Assembly (NCBI RefSeq): GCF_023091745.1
Contig: NC_068925.1
Location: 73,163,085-73,227,084 of the forward strand
DNA length: 64,000 nucleotides
Source: Budorcas taxicolor
Lineage: Eukaryota; Chordata; Mammalia; Artiodactyla; Bovidae
Reading direction: 5' to 3'
Under the pieces are notes generated by a model. That model was not told where the DNA came from. It made no database searches and worked only from the letters and a program-made list of their open reading frames with translations. This document shows, piece by piece, positions 28,561 through 38,880 of this stretch. Numbering within the stretch: the first letter of the stretch is position 1; each line of letters begins with the position of its first letter. A program made the position numbers and the translations under genes.

Positions 28561-28700
28561 TAGAGTGATCTGGGTTCTAGACTCTTTAACTGCCTGGACA
28601 CTCTGTGCCTCAGTTTCCCTATTTGTAAAACAATGCTACTATTAAAACCTGCCTTCCCTACACCACAGAGCTATGATTAGGATCAAGTGAAAGTACAAAG
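28561..28700 (+). repeat. MIR SINE
   Basis: GATCTGGGTTCTAGACTC, CTGTGCCTCAGTTTCCCTA, TTTGTAAAACAATGCTACTA and CACAGAGCTATGATTAGGATC follow the MIR consensus in order. Confidence 0.8.
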
Positions 28701-28794
28701 GAAAAGTCCACTGCTGCCCAGATTTCAGCATGTCCAGGGGCTTCTCTGAGCAGCGAGTTTTGATGGCGAGGATGGCTGAGTGACTCATGGGTGC

Positions 28795-28863
28795 ACAAGA
28801 AGGTGGGGCGGTGGGGTGGGGGGTGTGGGGGGCGGTGGGGTGCGGTGGGGTGGGGCGGGGTGG
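28795..28863 (+). other. G-rich tract, probable G-quadruplex, 95 nt before exon 5
   Basis: About 69 nt made almost only of G runs of 3-6 separated by T, C or A (GGTGGGGCGGTGGGGTGGGG and so on). It has far more than the four G-runs needed for a quadruplex, on the strand that is transcribed into KCNH1 pre-mRNA. It ends about 95 nt upstream of the exon at 28958. The function is inferred, not shown. Confidence 0.85.
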
Positions 28864-28926
28864 GAATCTGCATCTGACAGCGTAACTCGTGGTGTGAATG
28901 TCTGAGTGCCTTCAGGACCCACGTGA

Positions 28927-29091
<165 letters not shown>

Positions 29092-29184
29092 TAGTTCAGC
29101 TTAACCCTCCGCTCACTTCAGGGGGTCCCTGGGCTGAGAAAATGGTCCCCAGGGAGGGTGCTGGCTTGGACGGGACCTTCAGGA

Positions 29185-29290
29185 CTCTGGACTCTTGTCT
29201 CGGCTGAGCTGCATACCACAATGTGTGACTCTGGGTAAGTGAGTTAACTCTTGTGAGCTTTGTACTTTGCTGTATGTAAAAGGGAACTCC
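29185..29290 (+). repeat. MIR SINE fragment
   Basis: GTGTGACTCTGGGTAAGTGAG followed by TTAACTCTTGTGAGC resembles the MIR core (GTGTGACCTTGGGCAAGTCA, TTAACCTCTCTGAGC). Confidence 0.55.
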
Positions 29291-29299
29291 AAATTCCAT

Positions 29300-29675
29300 T
29301 TGAAATTGCTTGAGATAAAAGATGTCAGTTGACTCGGGAAGTAGTAGTGCCATATATATGAAGGGGGCTTTACTTATAAACCTTTGCTGTTTGGGCAATG
29401 CATACTATTATAGGAAAAGAAGATACAGGAAACAAAAAGAAACAGAATAAAAATCACTTAGAATCCCACTAAACAGGTAACATTGTTAGAATTTTTTATG
29501 GGCTTGCCTTTACTCTTCCTTGTATTTAAGAAATATTCTATTTCCTCAAGCCTAAGCAATGTATTTTTTCACTCTAATGGAGTTGGGATGTATTTAAGAA
29601 TCAATATGTGCATTTAAGGTGGCTTATATTGCCTTTTCTTCATTTTTATATAATTATCAACATGAGAAAAAAAAA
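29300..29675. other. Unassigned intron sequence
   Basis: AT-rich. The stretch AGAATAAAAATCACTTAGAATCCC resembles an old interspersed repeat that I cannot name. Confidence 0.45.
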
Positions 29676-29886
29676 GTGAAAGTGTTAGTCGCTCAGTCAT
29701 GTCCGATTCTTTGTGACCCCATGGACTGTAGCCCACCAGGCTCCTCTGTCCATGGAATTCTCCGGGCAAGGATACTAGAGTGGGTAGCCATTTACTTCTC
29801 AAGGGCATCTTCCTGATCAAGGGATCAAACCCAAGTCTCCTGCTTTGCAGGCAGATTCTTTTACCATCTGAGCCACCAGGGAAACC
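29676..29886 (-). mobile_element. Bov-tA SINE 600 nt after exon 5
   Basis: Minus strand: AGTCGCTCAGTCATGTCCG, ATGGACTGTAGCCCACCAGG, CAAGGGATCAAACCCAAGTC and ATCTGAGCCACCAGGGAAACC. It is the repeat nearest to exon 5 on the 3' side and is inverted relative to the sense Bov-tA copies upstream of exon 4. Confidence 0.94.
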
Positions 29887-30614
29887 TGATTACGAAAGTT
29901 TTCCTGGATAATAAATATACTTAATATTATTGTTGTTTCCATAACCTTTGTAGTAAGGAAAACTCATGGTGATGGTGTTCCTCCTTTTGCTGGGATAAGT
30001 GAGAGTCTAGGAAGCCTGGACAAGATGTTTGATCAGGCTTAGTGCACCCCCATGATTACTGTGTGTCTTTGGTGGTTTTGCATTGCAAACCACTCTCATC
30101 TCCCTGTGGTGGTGCCTGGTATTTTTCCCAACTAGACCAAGTAAGGTCTAGTTAATTAGTAAGACCAACTAAGAGCATTATACCTTCCATACAGCACATT
30201 TCCATCATACCCAAAGATGACATACCTTAGCTGTCTCTCTGCCTGGTGGTGGCCCGTCAGTTCTTAATCTGAGCACAGAAGGCAGGGTGCTTCCTGACTT
30301 GCCTCTTGGCTCCCATACCCCTGAGGGAGATGCTCCCAGCACGGTGCAGCTGACAGTGGGTGCTCTGCACATATGCACCGAATGTCTAACGAGCTGACTA
30401 CAGAAGATGTCCCTATATGTATAGCAGCCAAAAGCTTCTGCCCATGGTGAGAATGGGACATTCATTTCTGTCATGTTGGAGCAGGTGAGACCTTGGATGA
30501 TGGTAGCGTCATTTTTATCATGACGTGGGCTCATCTTATGATAAAAAAAGGAGACCGTTCAGCTCATAGCCTGTACTGTCTGTCCCTGATGCTGCTTTTG
30601 GTTAACAAAGTTCC
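29887..30614. other. Unassigned intron sequence
   Basis: Nothing recognised. A 109-aa minus ORF (30205-30534) has no domain I know. Confidence 0.55.
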
Positions 30615-30765
30615 CTCCTCTCACACTGCTCTCCACCTGGCTCACTCCCTTCCAGCCACGTTCCTGCTGTTCCTCTTACAGCACAGGCTTGCTCTGCCTG
30701 TAGATATCTGTGTGCAGCTCCTTCACCGATGGCAAGTCTTTGCTCAAATGTCATTTTCTTTTTGT
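30615..30765 (+). repeat. L2 fragment
   Basis: CTCACTCCCTTCCAGCCACG, TTCCTGCTGTTCCTCTTACA and TCTTTGCTCAAATGTCATTTTC follow the L2 3' ORF region. Confidence 0.6.
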
Positions 30766-31226
30766 GGCTATCTGTGTCGGTAAGAGTTACAAGAACTAGT
30801 AGGATATTTATATTTGAAGAGATTGATTGCAAGGAGGTGGTTAATGTGGCGGTGGGGGCTGGCTGGACAGGTACAGAATTCACAGGGCAGGTTGGCCAGC
30901 TGAAAACTCTTGCAAGGAGCTGATGCTGAGGTCCATGGGTGGAAGTTCTTCTTTCTCAAGGAAACCTCAGTTCTGCTTTTAAGGCCTTTCAACTGATTAG
31001 ATGAGGACCACCTTGATTATAGAGTGTAATCTCCTTTCCTAAAAGTCAGCTGATTGTAGGTGTCAATCACATCTACAAAATATGTTCACAGAAGCACTTA
31101 GTGTTTGATTGAACAACTGGGTATCATGGCCTAGCCAAGCTGACACATGAAACTAAACATTATGGTTTATTCCTTGTCAATTTGGTACCTGTGTACATTT
31201 CCTTAAACCATGTTTAATCTCCAAAT
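30766..31226. other. Unassigned intron sequence
   Basis: Nothing recognised. Confidence 0.55.
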
Positions 31227-31237
31227 AAAGACAAAAG

Positions 31238-31625
31238 TTGAGGACCGAAGAATTGATGTTTTTGAACTGTGGTAATAGAGAAGACTCTGGAGAGTCCCTT
31301 GGACTGCAAGGAGATCAAATCAGTCAATCCTAAAGGAAATAAGTCCTGAATATTCATTGGAAGGACTGATGCTGAAGCTGAAACTCCGATACTTTGGCCA
31401 CCTGATGGGCAGAACTGACTCACTGGAAAAGACCCTGATCCTAGGAAAGATTGAAGGCAGGAGGAGAAAGGGATGACAGAGGATGAGATGGTTGGATGGC
31501 ATCACTGACTCAATGGACGTGAGTTTGAGTAAACTCCGGGAATTGGTGATGGACAGGGCGGCCTGGCATGCTGCAGTCCATGGGGTCGCAAAGAGTCAGA
31601 CACAACTGAGCAACTGAACTGACTG
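31238..31625 (+). mobile_element. BovB 3'-end fragment (ART2-like), with TSD
   Basis: Sense fragment beginning GAGGACCGAAGAATTGATG and ending ACAACTGAGCAACTGAACTG. AAAGACAAAA at 31227-31236 and AAAGACAAGA at 31626-31635 flank it. Its 5' breakpoint and 388-bp length nearly equal those of the copy at 37963-38349. Confidence 0.93.
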
Positions 31626-31669
31626 AAAGACAAGAACAAAGTCATACTTCCACCTAATATCATCCTCTT

Positions 31670-31810
31670 ATCTTTTTAAATTAAACTTTTAATTTTGTAT
31701 TGAAATATAGCTGATTCACAGTGTTGTGATATTAATAGTTTCAGGTGGACAGCAAAGAGGCTCAGCCATACATATACCTGTATCCATTCTCTTGCATATA
31801 ATCAAAACAT
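31670..31810 (-). mobile_element. L1 3' UTR fragment
   Basis: TTTTGTATTGAAATATAGCTG, TTTCAGGTGGACAGCAAAG and CTCAGCCATACATATACCTG are antisense L1 3' UTR text. Confidence 0.75.
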
Positions 31811-31974
31811 ACCAACCCTCCCCCAGAGGAGGATGCAAACTGCTTGAATGAGATCCTTGACATCCTGTAACTTAAACAGTGTGATATAAACTTAATTTCT
31901 ATCAATATGTCTTGTGTTAGATGATAAAGGAATAAGAGGGAAGAAAATAAAAGTAATAAATAAAATAAATTGCC

Positions 31975-31999
31975 TACACACACACACACACACACACAT
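31975..31999. repeat. (CA)n microsatellite
   Basis: About 12 CA units. Flanked by an AAATAAAATAAAT-rich stretch. Confidence 0.95.
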
Positions 32000-32109
32000 G
32001 CAAACATTCATAACAAAATAAGAAATACTCATACCTCTTAATCTTCTCCTTAACCTCCTCTGTTATTCTCCACTTAACATCTCCCGATATACTCTGAAAT
32101 TGAAATCGT

Positions 32110-32310
32110 TAGTCACTTAGTCATGTTCAGCCAACTCTGCGAACCCATGGACTATAACCTGGCCGGCTCCTCTGTTCATGGGATTTCCCAGGGAAGAGTA
32201 CTGGAATGGGTTTCCATACCCTTCTCCAGGGGATCTTCCCAGCCCAGGGATCGAACTCAGGTCTCCTGCATTTCAGGCAGGTTCTTTACCCTGTGAACTA
32301 CTAGGGAAGC
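32110..32310 (-). mobile_element. Bov-tA SINE
   Basis: Minus strand: GTTAGTCACTTAGTCATG, TCTGTTCATGGGATTTCCC, CCTTCTCCAGGGGATCTTCC and GGGATCGAACTCAGGTCTCC, with head GAACTACTAGGGAAGC. Confidence 0.92.
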
Positions 32311-32339
32311 TATACAGTTTGCTTATTTATTGTACTTAC

Positions 32340-32425
32340 TGTTCACTGATATGTCCCCAGCATTTAAAAACAGTGTTTGGCACATAGTAGATGCTCATAA
32401 GTGTTTTTTTTTTTTTCTTAATTGA
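32340..32425 (+). repeat. L2-type 3' tail
   Basis: TGTCCCCAGCATTTAAAAACAG, GTTTGGCACATAGTAGATGC and TCATAAGTG, then oligo-T. Confidence 0.6.
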
Positions 32426-33437
32426 TCAAATGGATAAAAGAAAGGAAATGATGTTGGTGTTTTTGTCTACCTGTCTGGCATGAGTAAGTGCTGATTGACT
32501 GGCAATATGAGGCAAACATCTGGGTCCTCTCCCAGGGGCTAGTAAATTTTAATTAGCCTGGCTAGAGGCTTATGGATTTTATTGATCTCTTCAAAGAACC
32601 AACTTTTGGTTTTGTGGATTTTCTCTAATGGTTTCCTGTTTTAAATTTCACTGATTTCTGCTCTAATTTTTTTTTTTCCTTCTGTTTAGTTTGGATTGAA
32701 TTTACTCTTCTTTTTCTAGCTTCCTAAGACAGAAGCTCAGTTTATTGATTTTTGATCTTTCTTCTTTACTAACATATCAATCCTATAAATTTCCTTTTAA
32801 ACACTGCTTTCACTGCATCCCACAAATTTTGATAGGTTGTGTTTTCATTTTCACTTTGTTCAAAATATTTAAAGCTTTCTATTGAGATTTTTTTCTTTGA
32901 TCCCATGTGTTATTTCGAAGTGTTGTTTAATCTCCAAGTATTTGGCAATTTTCCAACTATCTTTCTGTTACTGATTCCTGGTTTAATTCCATTGTGATCT
33001 GAGGGCAGACATTGTTTGATTTCTGTTCTTTTAAATTTGTTGTGTTTTATGGCCTAGTGTGTGGTCTGTCTTGGTGAATGTTCCATGTGGGCTTGAGAAG
33101 AAGGTATATTTAGCTACTATTAGAGGAAACAGTCTATAGATGTCCTTTTTATCCACTTGATTGATGGCGGTGTTGAGTTCAACAATGCCCTGACTGATTT
33201 TTGCCTGCTGGATCTGCACGTTTCCATTAGGGGGCTGTTAAAGTCTCTAACTATCATAGTGGATTCATCTATTTCTCCTTACAGTTCTTTTTGTTTTTGC
33301 CTCAGGTATTCAGTTCTTTCAATTTTTGCCTCAGGTATTTAATATTTTGATGCTCTGTTGCTTGGTGCCTATGTACTAAGGATTGTTATGTCTTCATGAA
33401 AAACCAACTCCTTTATCATTATGTAATGCCTTTCTTT

Positions 33438-34010
33438 TTTTAAATTTATGTTTTAATTGGAGGATAATTGCTTTACAATGTTGTGTTGGTTTCTGCCATA
33501 ATTATATATATATCCCCTCCCTGTTGAGCCTTCCTCCCCTCCCCCATCCCACTCCTCTAGGACATCACAGAGCATCAGGCTGGGCTCCCCGTGTTATACA
33601 GCAGCTTCCCACTAGCTAGCTATTTTACACATGATAACCCAATCAAAAAATGGGCAGAAGACCTAAATAGGTATTTCTCCAAAGAAGACATACAGATGGC
33701 CAATAAATACATGAAGAGATGTTCAACATCGCTCATTATTAGAGAAATGCAAATCAAAATTATAATGAGGTGTTACCTCACACCAATGAGAATGGCCAAC
33801 ATCAAAAAATCTACAAATGATAAATGCTGGAGAGTATGTGGAGAAGAGAGAATCCTCTGCACTGTTGGTGGGAATGTAAGTTGATACAGCCACTATGGAG
33901 AACAGTATGGAGGTTCCTTAAAAAACTAGGAATGATACTACCATATGACCCAGCAATCCCACTACTGCATATATACCCTGAGAAAATCATCATTGAAAAA
34001 GACACATGTG
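33438..34010 (-). mobile_element. L1 with 5' inversion (twin priming), nested in older L1
   Basis: The left part (33438 to about 33628) is minus-strand L1 3' UTR (TTAATTGGAGGATAATTGC, ACAGCAGCTTCCCACTAGC). The right part (about 33629-34010) is plus-strand ORF2 C-terminus (NPIKKWAEDLNRYFSKED, IREMQIKIIMR, CWRVCGE). Target duplication: ATGTAATGCCTTTCTTT at 33421-33437 and TTGTAATGCCATTCTTT at 34011-34027 (2 mismatches). The older L1 reads straight across when the insert is removed. This is the classic product of twin priming. Confidence 0.93.
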
Positions 34011-34544
34011 TTGTAATGCCATTCTTTATCCCTGATAATTTTTCTTGCTGTAAAGTTTCTGGTCTGTCAGAAATGAATATTGCAACTCCCATTTTCTTTT
34101 GCTTAGCATTAGTATGGTAGATCTTTCTTTACCCTTTTGTTTTAATCTATTTGTGTCTTTGTATTTAATGTGGGTTTCTTATTGACAGCGTATAATTGGG
34201 TCTTATTTCTTGATCCACTTTGATAATCCCTGTATTAATTGGCCTATTTAAATCATTGACATTTAAAGTGATTATTGTCAGATAATCACTTTAAAGTCAG
34301 ATTAAAATTGGATTAATATCTACAGAATTTGTTGCTGGTTTTTCTTTGTTGTCCTTGGTTCTGTGTTCCTATTTTGTCTTCCACTTTTTTGCCTTTTATG
34401 GTTTTAACTGAGCATGTTATATGATTCTATTTCTTTCCTGTTTCCTTAGGATATCAATTATACTTCCTTTTTTACTTTTTTTTTAGTGGTTGCCCTAGAG
34501 TTTGCAGTGTACATTTACAAGTAATCCAAGTCCACTTTCAAATA

Positions 34545-34893
34545 CAGTCATCCATAGGTATCCACAAGGGGCTTTTTTCCAGGACCCCTCACAAATACCA
34601 AAATCCATGGATGCTCAAGTCTTTTATATAAAATGGCATGTGTTTGTATATAACCTAAGCATATCCTCTTATATAATTTAAATCATCTCTAGATTACTTA
34701 TAATACCTAATACAATGTAAATGCTCTGTAAACAGTTGTAAATATAATATAACTGCTGTGAAGATAGTTGCTGGTGGAGCAACAAATTCAAGTTTTGCTT
34801 TTTGGCACTTTCTGGAATTCCTTTTCTGAATATTTTGATCTGCACATGGTTGAGTCCACAGGCGTGAAAACCATGGATTTAGAGGGCCCGCTG
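34545..34893 (-). mobile_element. MER2-type MITE (TcMar-Tigger)
   Basis: 349 bp between TA dinucleotides (34543-34544 and 34894-34895). Termini CAGTCATCCATAGGTATCC and, inverted, CAGCGGGCCCTCTAAATCC. The interior TCCATGGATGCTCAAGTC, TTATAATACCTAATACAATG and AAATTCAAGTTTTGC matches the MER2-like Tigger MITE. The family name is from memory. Confidence 0.8.
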
Positions 34894-34895
34894 TA

Positions 34896-35042
34896 AACTG
34901 TGGGTTGGGAAAATCCTTTGGAGGAAGAAATGGCAACCCACTTCAGTATTCTTGCCTGGGAAATCCCTTGGACAGAGGAGTCTGGCAGGCTGCAGTGCGT
35001 GGGGTCGCAGAGTTGGACAGGACTGAAGTGATGAGCATGCAT
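34896..35042 (+). mobile_element. Bov-tA SINE, 5'-truncated
   Basis: Starts within the body (GTGGGTTGGGAAAATCC) and ends with TTGGACAGGACTGAAGTGATG. It abuts the MITE. GCCCGCTGTAA before and GCCCTGTAA after may be the target duplication. Confidence 0.85.
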
Positions 35043-36396
35043 GCCCTGTAATATACTGCTTCATGAGCAGTGCAAGTGCTTTGTAATTAAATGCTCTGCT
35101 AATTGTTCTGTCGTGTCCCTTGTATTATTCTTGTGATTCACTTATTCATAAGTGTACATAAGCATTTATATACACACACACACACACACATATTATCATA
35201 CATTGCTGCTGTTACTTTGAACAAGCTGTTACCTGTCAGATCAATTAAGAATAAAAAAAGTTTTCTTTTACCTTCCCTTATTCCTTATGCAGTGTGCACT
35301 ATTCTTTTTAATTAAGTAGATCCAACTTTATGACTGATCTTTCTTTCTCTCTGAATATCTTCTTTATACGCTCCTTGCAAAGCATTTCTGCTGGCAACAA
35401 ATTCCCTCAATTTTTATCTGAGGGAGTCTATTTATCCTTTCACTTTTGAAAGATAATATTCCAAGGTATAGAGTTCTAGTTTGGTGTTTGCTTTTTCAAC
35501 ACTTTAAATATTTTACTCTACTCTCTTCTTGCTTGTGTGCTCTCTGAGTGGAATTATGGTGTAATTCTTATCTTTCCTCCTAATAGGTTATGATTTCCCC
35601 TCACTCCCACCTGCTATATGCACCCCCTTCCCTGCCCCTGCACCCTGGATTCTTTGAGGAATTTTTGTTTGATTTTTTGCAGTTTGAATATGCTATGCCT
35701 CAGTGGGTTTTTTTTTTTTTTAACGTTTTTCATTATCTTGCTTTGTGTTTACTGAGTTTCCGCTCTCTGTGGTTTGGTGTCTGCCATGAATTTGGGGGAA
35801 GTTATCTGTCATTATTGCTTCAAATATTTCTTCCATTTTCCCCTTCTTTTCCTTCTGTTATTCCCATTTCATATTTGTTACACCTTTTGTAGTTGTTGCA
35901 CAGTCCTTGGACATCCTGTTTTACTTTAATTTTTTGTCTTTTTCTCTTTGCTTTTCAGTTTTGAAGGTGTCTGTTGACATGTTCCCAAGCTCAGAAATGC
36001 TTTCCTCTGCCATGTCCTGTCCACTATGGAGCCCATCAAAGGCATTCTTTATTTCAGTTACAGTATTTTTGATCTCTAACATTTCTTTTTGGTTCTTTCT
36101 AAGAATTTCCATCTCTGCTTATATTTCCTGTCTGTTCTTGCATGCTGTCTATTTTATCCATTAGGACCATTAGCATATGAATCATATTTTTAAAAATTTA
36201 TGGTCTGATAATTCCAGCATCCCTGCCATATCTAGGTCTGTCGCTGTCTCTTTAGACTGTGTTTTTTGGCTTTCAGTATGTCTTGCTACTTTTTGTTAAA
36301 ATCCAGGCATAATGTTCTGGGTAAAAGGAACTCAGGTAAGTAGGCCTTTCGTGTGGTGTAAGATATCTGGGCAGGTGACGGGTGTTTCCTGGGGGC

Positions 36397-37956
36397 GCTT
36401 TGTTCATAGTGATGCTTTCTAAGGCCCACTTGACTTCACACTCCAGGATGTCTGGCTCTAGGTGAGTGATCACACCATTGTGATTATCTTGGTAATGAAG
36501 ATCTTTTTTGTACAGTTCTTCTGTGTATTCTTGCCACCTCTTCTTAATATCTTCTGCTTCTGTTAGGTCCATACCATTTCTGTCCTTTATTGAGCTCAAT
36601 ATGTCAGCAAATTTGGAAAACTCAGCCGTGGCCATAGGACAGGAAAAGGTCAGTTTTCATTCCAGTCCCAAAGAAAGGCAATGCCAAAGAATGCTCAAAC
36701 TACCACACAGTTGCACTCATCTCACATGCTAGTAAAGTAATGCTCAAAATTCTCCAAGCCAGGCTTCAGAAATATGTGAACTGTGAACTAACTTCCAGAT
36801 GTTCAAGCTGCTTTTAGGAAAGGTAGAGGAACCAGAGATCAAATTGCCAACATCTACTGGATCATGGAAAAAGAAAGAGAGTTTCAGAAAAACATCTATT
36901 TCTGCTTTATTGACTATGCCAAAGCCTTTGACTATCTGGATCACGATAAACTGTGGAAAATTCTGAAAGAGATGGGAATGCCAGACCACCTGACCTGCCC
37001 CTTGAGAAATCTGTATGCAGGTCAGGAAGCAACACTTAGAACTAGACATGGAAAAACAGACTGGTTCCAAATAGGAAAAGGAGTACGTCCTTATTTAACT
37101 TATATGCAGGGTACATCATGAGAAACGCTGGGCTGGATGAAGCACAAGCTGGAATCAAGATTGCTGGGAGAAATATCAATAACCTCAGATATGCAGATGA
37201 CACCACCCTTATGGCAGAAAGTGAAGAACTAAAGAGCCTCTTGATGAAAGTGAAAGAGGAGAGTGAAAAAGTTGGCTTAAAGCTCAACATTCAGAAAACG
37301 AAGATCATGGCATCCGGTCCCATCACTTCATGGGAAATAGATGGGGAAACAGTAGAAACAGTGTCAGACTTTATTTTTTGGGCTCCAAAATCACTGCAGA
37401 CGGTGACTGCAGCCATGAAATTAAGATGCTTACTCCTTGGAAGAAAAGTTATGACCCACCTAGATAGCATATTAAAAAGCAGAGACATTATTTTGTCCAT
37501 AAAGATCTGTCTAGTCAAGGCTATGGTTTTTCCTGTGGTCATGTATGGATGTGAGAGTTGGACTGTGAAGAAGGCTGAGCGCCGAAGAACTGATGCTTTT
37601 GAATTGCGGTGTTGGAGAAGACTCTTGAGAGTCCCTTGGACTGCAAGGAGATCCAACCAGTCCATTCTGAAGGAGATCAACCCTGGGATTTCTTTGGAAG
37701 GAATGATGCTAAAGCTGAAGCTCCAGTACTTTGGCCACCTCATGCAAAGAGTTGACTCATTGGAAAAGACTCTGATGGTGGGAGGGATTGGGGGCAGGAG
37801 AAGAAGGGGACGACCGAGGATGAGATGGCTGGATGGCATCACGGACTTGATGGACGTGAGTCTGAGTGAACTCCGGGAGATGGTGATGGACAGGGAGGCC
37901 TGGCGTGCTGCAGTTCATGAGATTGCAAAGAGTCAGACACAACTGAGTGACTGAAC
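36397..37956 (+). mobile_element. BovB with inverted 5' segment (twin-priming-like)
   Basis: 36397-36595 is BovB in minus orientation (the IKDRNGMDLTEAEDIKKRW to ALESITMNKA region). 36595-37956 is BovB in plus orientation from ICQQIWKTQ to the 3' end. About 80 nt of consensus is missing at the junction, where a CTCA-like overlap is seen. The plus part keeps FIDYAKAFDYLDHDKLW and NNLRYADDTTLMAES (YADD at 37190-37201). A 278-codon frame at 37118-37954 ends in the usual SQTQLSD, but a deletion and frameshift near 37085 remove the GVRQGCILSP block. Order and orientation fit a 5' inversion during target-primed reverse transcription. Confidence 0.9.
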
Positions 37957-37962
37957 TGAAAT

Positions 37963-38349
37963 GAGCGCCGAAGAATTGATGCTTTTGAACTGTGGTGTTG
38001 GAGAAGACTCTTGAGAGTCGCTTGGACTGCAAGGAGATCCAACCAGTCCTTCCTAAAGCAGATCAGTCCTGGGTGTTCATTGGAAGGACCGATGTTGAAG
38101 CTGAAAGTCCAATACTTTGATCACCTGATGTGAAGAGCTGACTCATTTGAAAACACCCTGATGCTGGGAAAGATTGAGGGCAGTAGGAGAAGGGGATGAC
38201 AGAGGATGAGATTGTTGGATGGCATCACTGATTCAATGGACATGGGTTTGGGTAAACTCCGGCAGTTGGTGATGTACATGGAGGCCTCGCGTGCTGCAGT
38301 TCATGGGGTTGCAAAGAGTCAGCCATGACTGAGCAACTGAACTGAACTG
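37963..38349 (+). mobile_element. BovB 3'-end fragment in tandem after the inverted BovB
   Basis: Starts TGAGCGCCGAAGAATTGATG and ends CTGAGCAACTGAACTGAACTG, 387 bp. It lies directly behind another BovB 3' end, so two BovB tails are head-to-tail. Its sequence differs at many places from the preceding tail, so it is not a recent duplicate. Confidence 0.92.
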
Positions 38350-38767
38350 AATGGACCTTGAAGGCATTGTGCTAAATGAAATATGTCAGACAGAGAAAGA
38401 CAAATACTGTATGATCTTATTTTTATGTGGAAATAAAACAAAGCAAAACAAAAAACTCCTGATCTGCATAGATAACAGACAACAGGTTGGTGGTTGCCAG
38501 ACGCAGGGGATAAGGGCAAATGAAATTGATGAAGTTGGTCAAAAGGTACAAACTACCAGTTATAAAGTAAATGAGTTCTGGTGATGTAATGAAGCATGGT
38601 GCCTATTGTTTGTAATACTGTATTGTATATTCAAAAGAGTAGTTAAACATTCTTACTACAAGAAAAAAATTTGTAGCTACACGTGACAATGTATGTTAAT
38701 TCGACATTGTGGACACCATTTTGCATTGTATATAAATAAAGAATCATTATGCCATACACCTGAAACT
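38350..38767 (+). mobile_element. L1 3' UTR fragment (old), sense
   Basis: ATGGACCTTGAAGGCATTG, TGAAATATGTCAGACAGAG, GACAAATACTGTATGATC, AACAGGTTGGTGGTTGCC, AAGAAAAAAATTTGTAG and CACCTGAAACTAATA are the L1 3' UTR in order. Confidence 0.85.
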
Positions 38768-38778
38768 AATAGGATGTT

Positions 38779-38880
38779 TCCCTGATGACAAAGATGGTAA
38801 AGAATCTGCCTGCAATGCAGTAGAGCTGGGTTCCTGAAGGAGGGCATGGCTACCCACTCCAGTATTCTTGCTTGGGTATC
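38779..38880 (+). mobile_element. Bov-tA SINE, internally deleted, with TSD
   Basis: Head TTCCCTGATGACAAAGATGG, then GAATCTGCCTGCAATGCAG and a jump to GGGCATGGCTACCCACTCC. AATAGGATGTT at 38768-38778 and 38892-38902 is a perfect 11-bp duplication around an element of only about 110 bp. Confidence 0.9.

Larger units (their letters stand above)
32545..36396 (-). mobile_element. Old antisense L1 (L1M type), host of several insertions
   Basis: Antisense ORF2 endonuclease region (TTTTATTGATCTCTTCAAAG, CCAACTTTTGGTTTTGTGG, TTCCATTGTGATCTGAGGGC) runs to the 5' region (GTCTGATAATTCCAGCATCC, TTTAGACTGTGTTTTTTGGC). It is interrupted by a twin-primed L1 (33438-34010), a MER2-type MITE (34545-34893) and a Bov-tA fragment (34896-35042). 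At 36397 it stops against BovB. No coding capacity remains. Confidence 0.8.

Noticed and set aside
37118..37954. 278-aa plus-strand ORF as a gene
   Set aside because: BovB RT remnant in the 5'-inverted copy. The upstream part is frameshifted.
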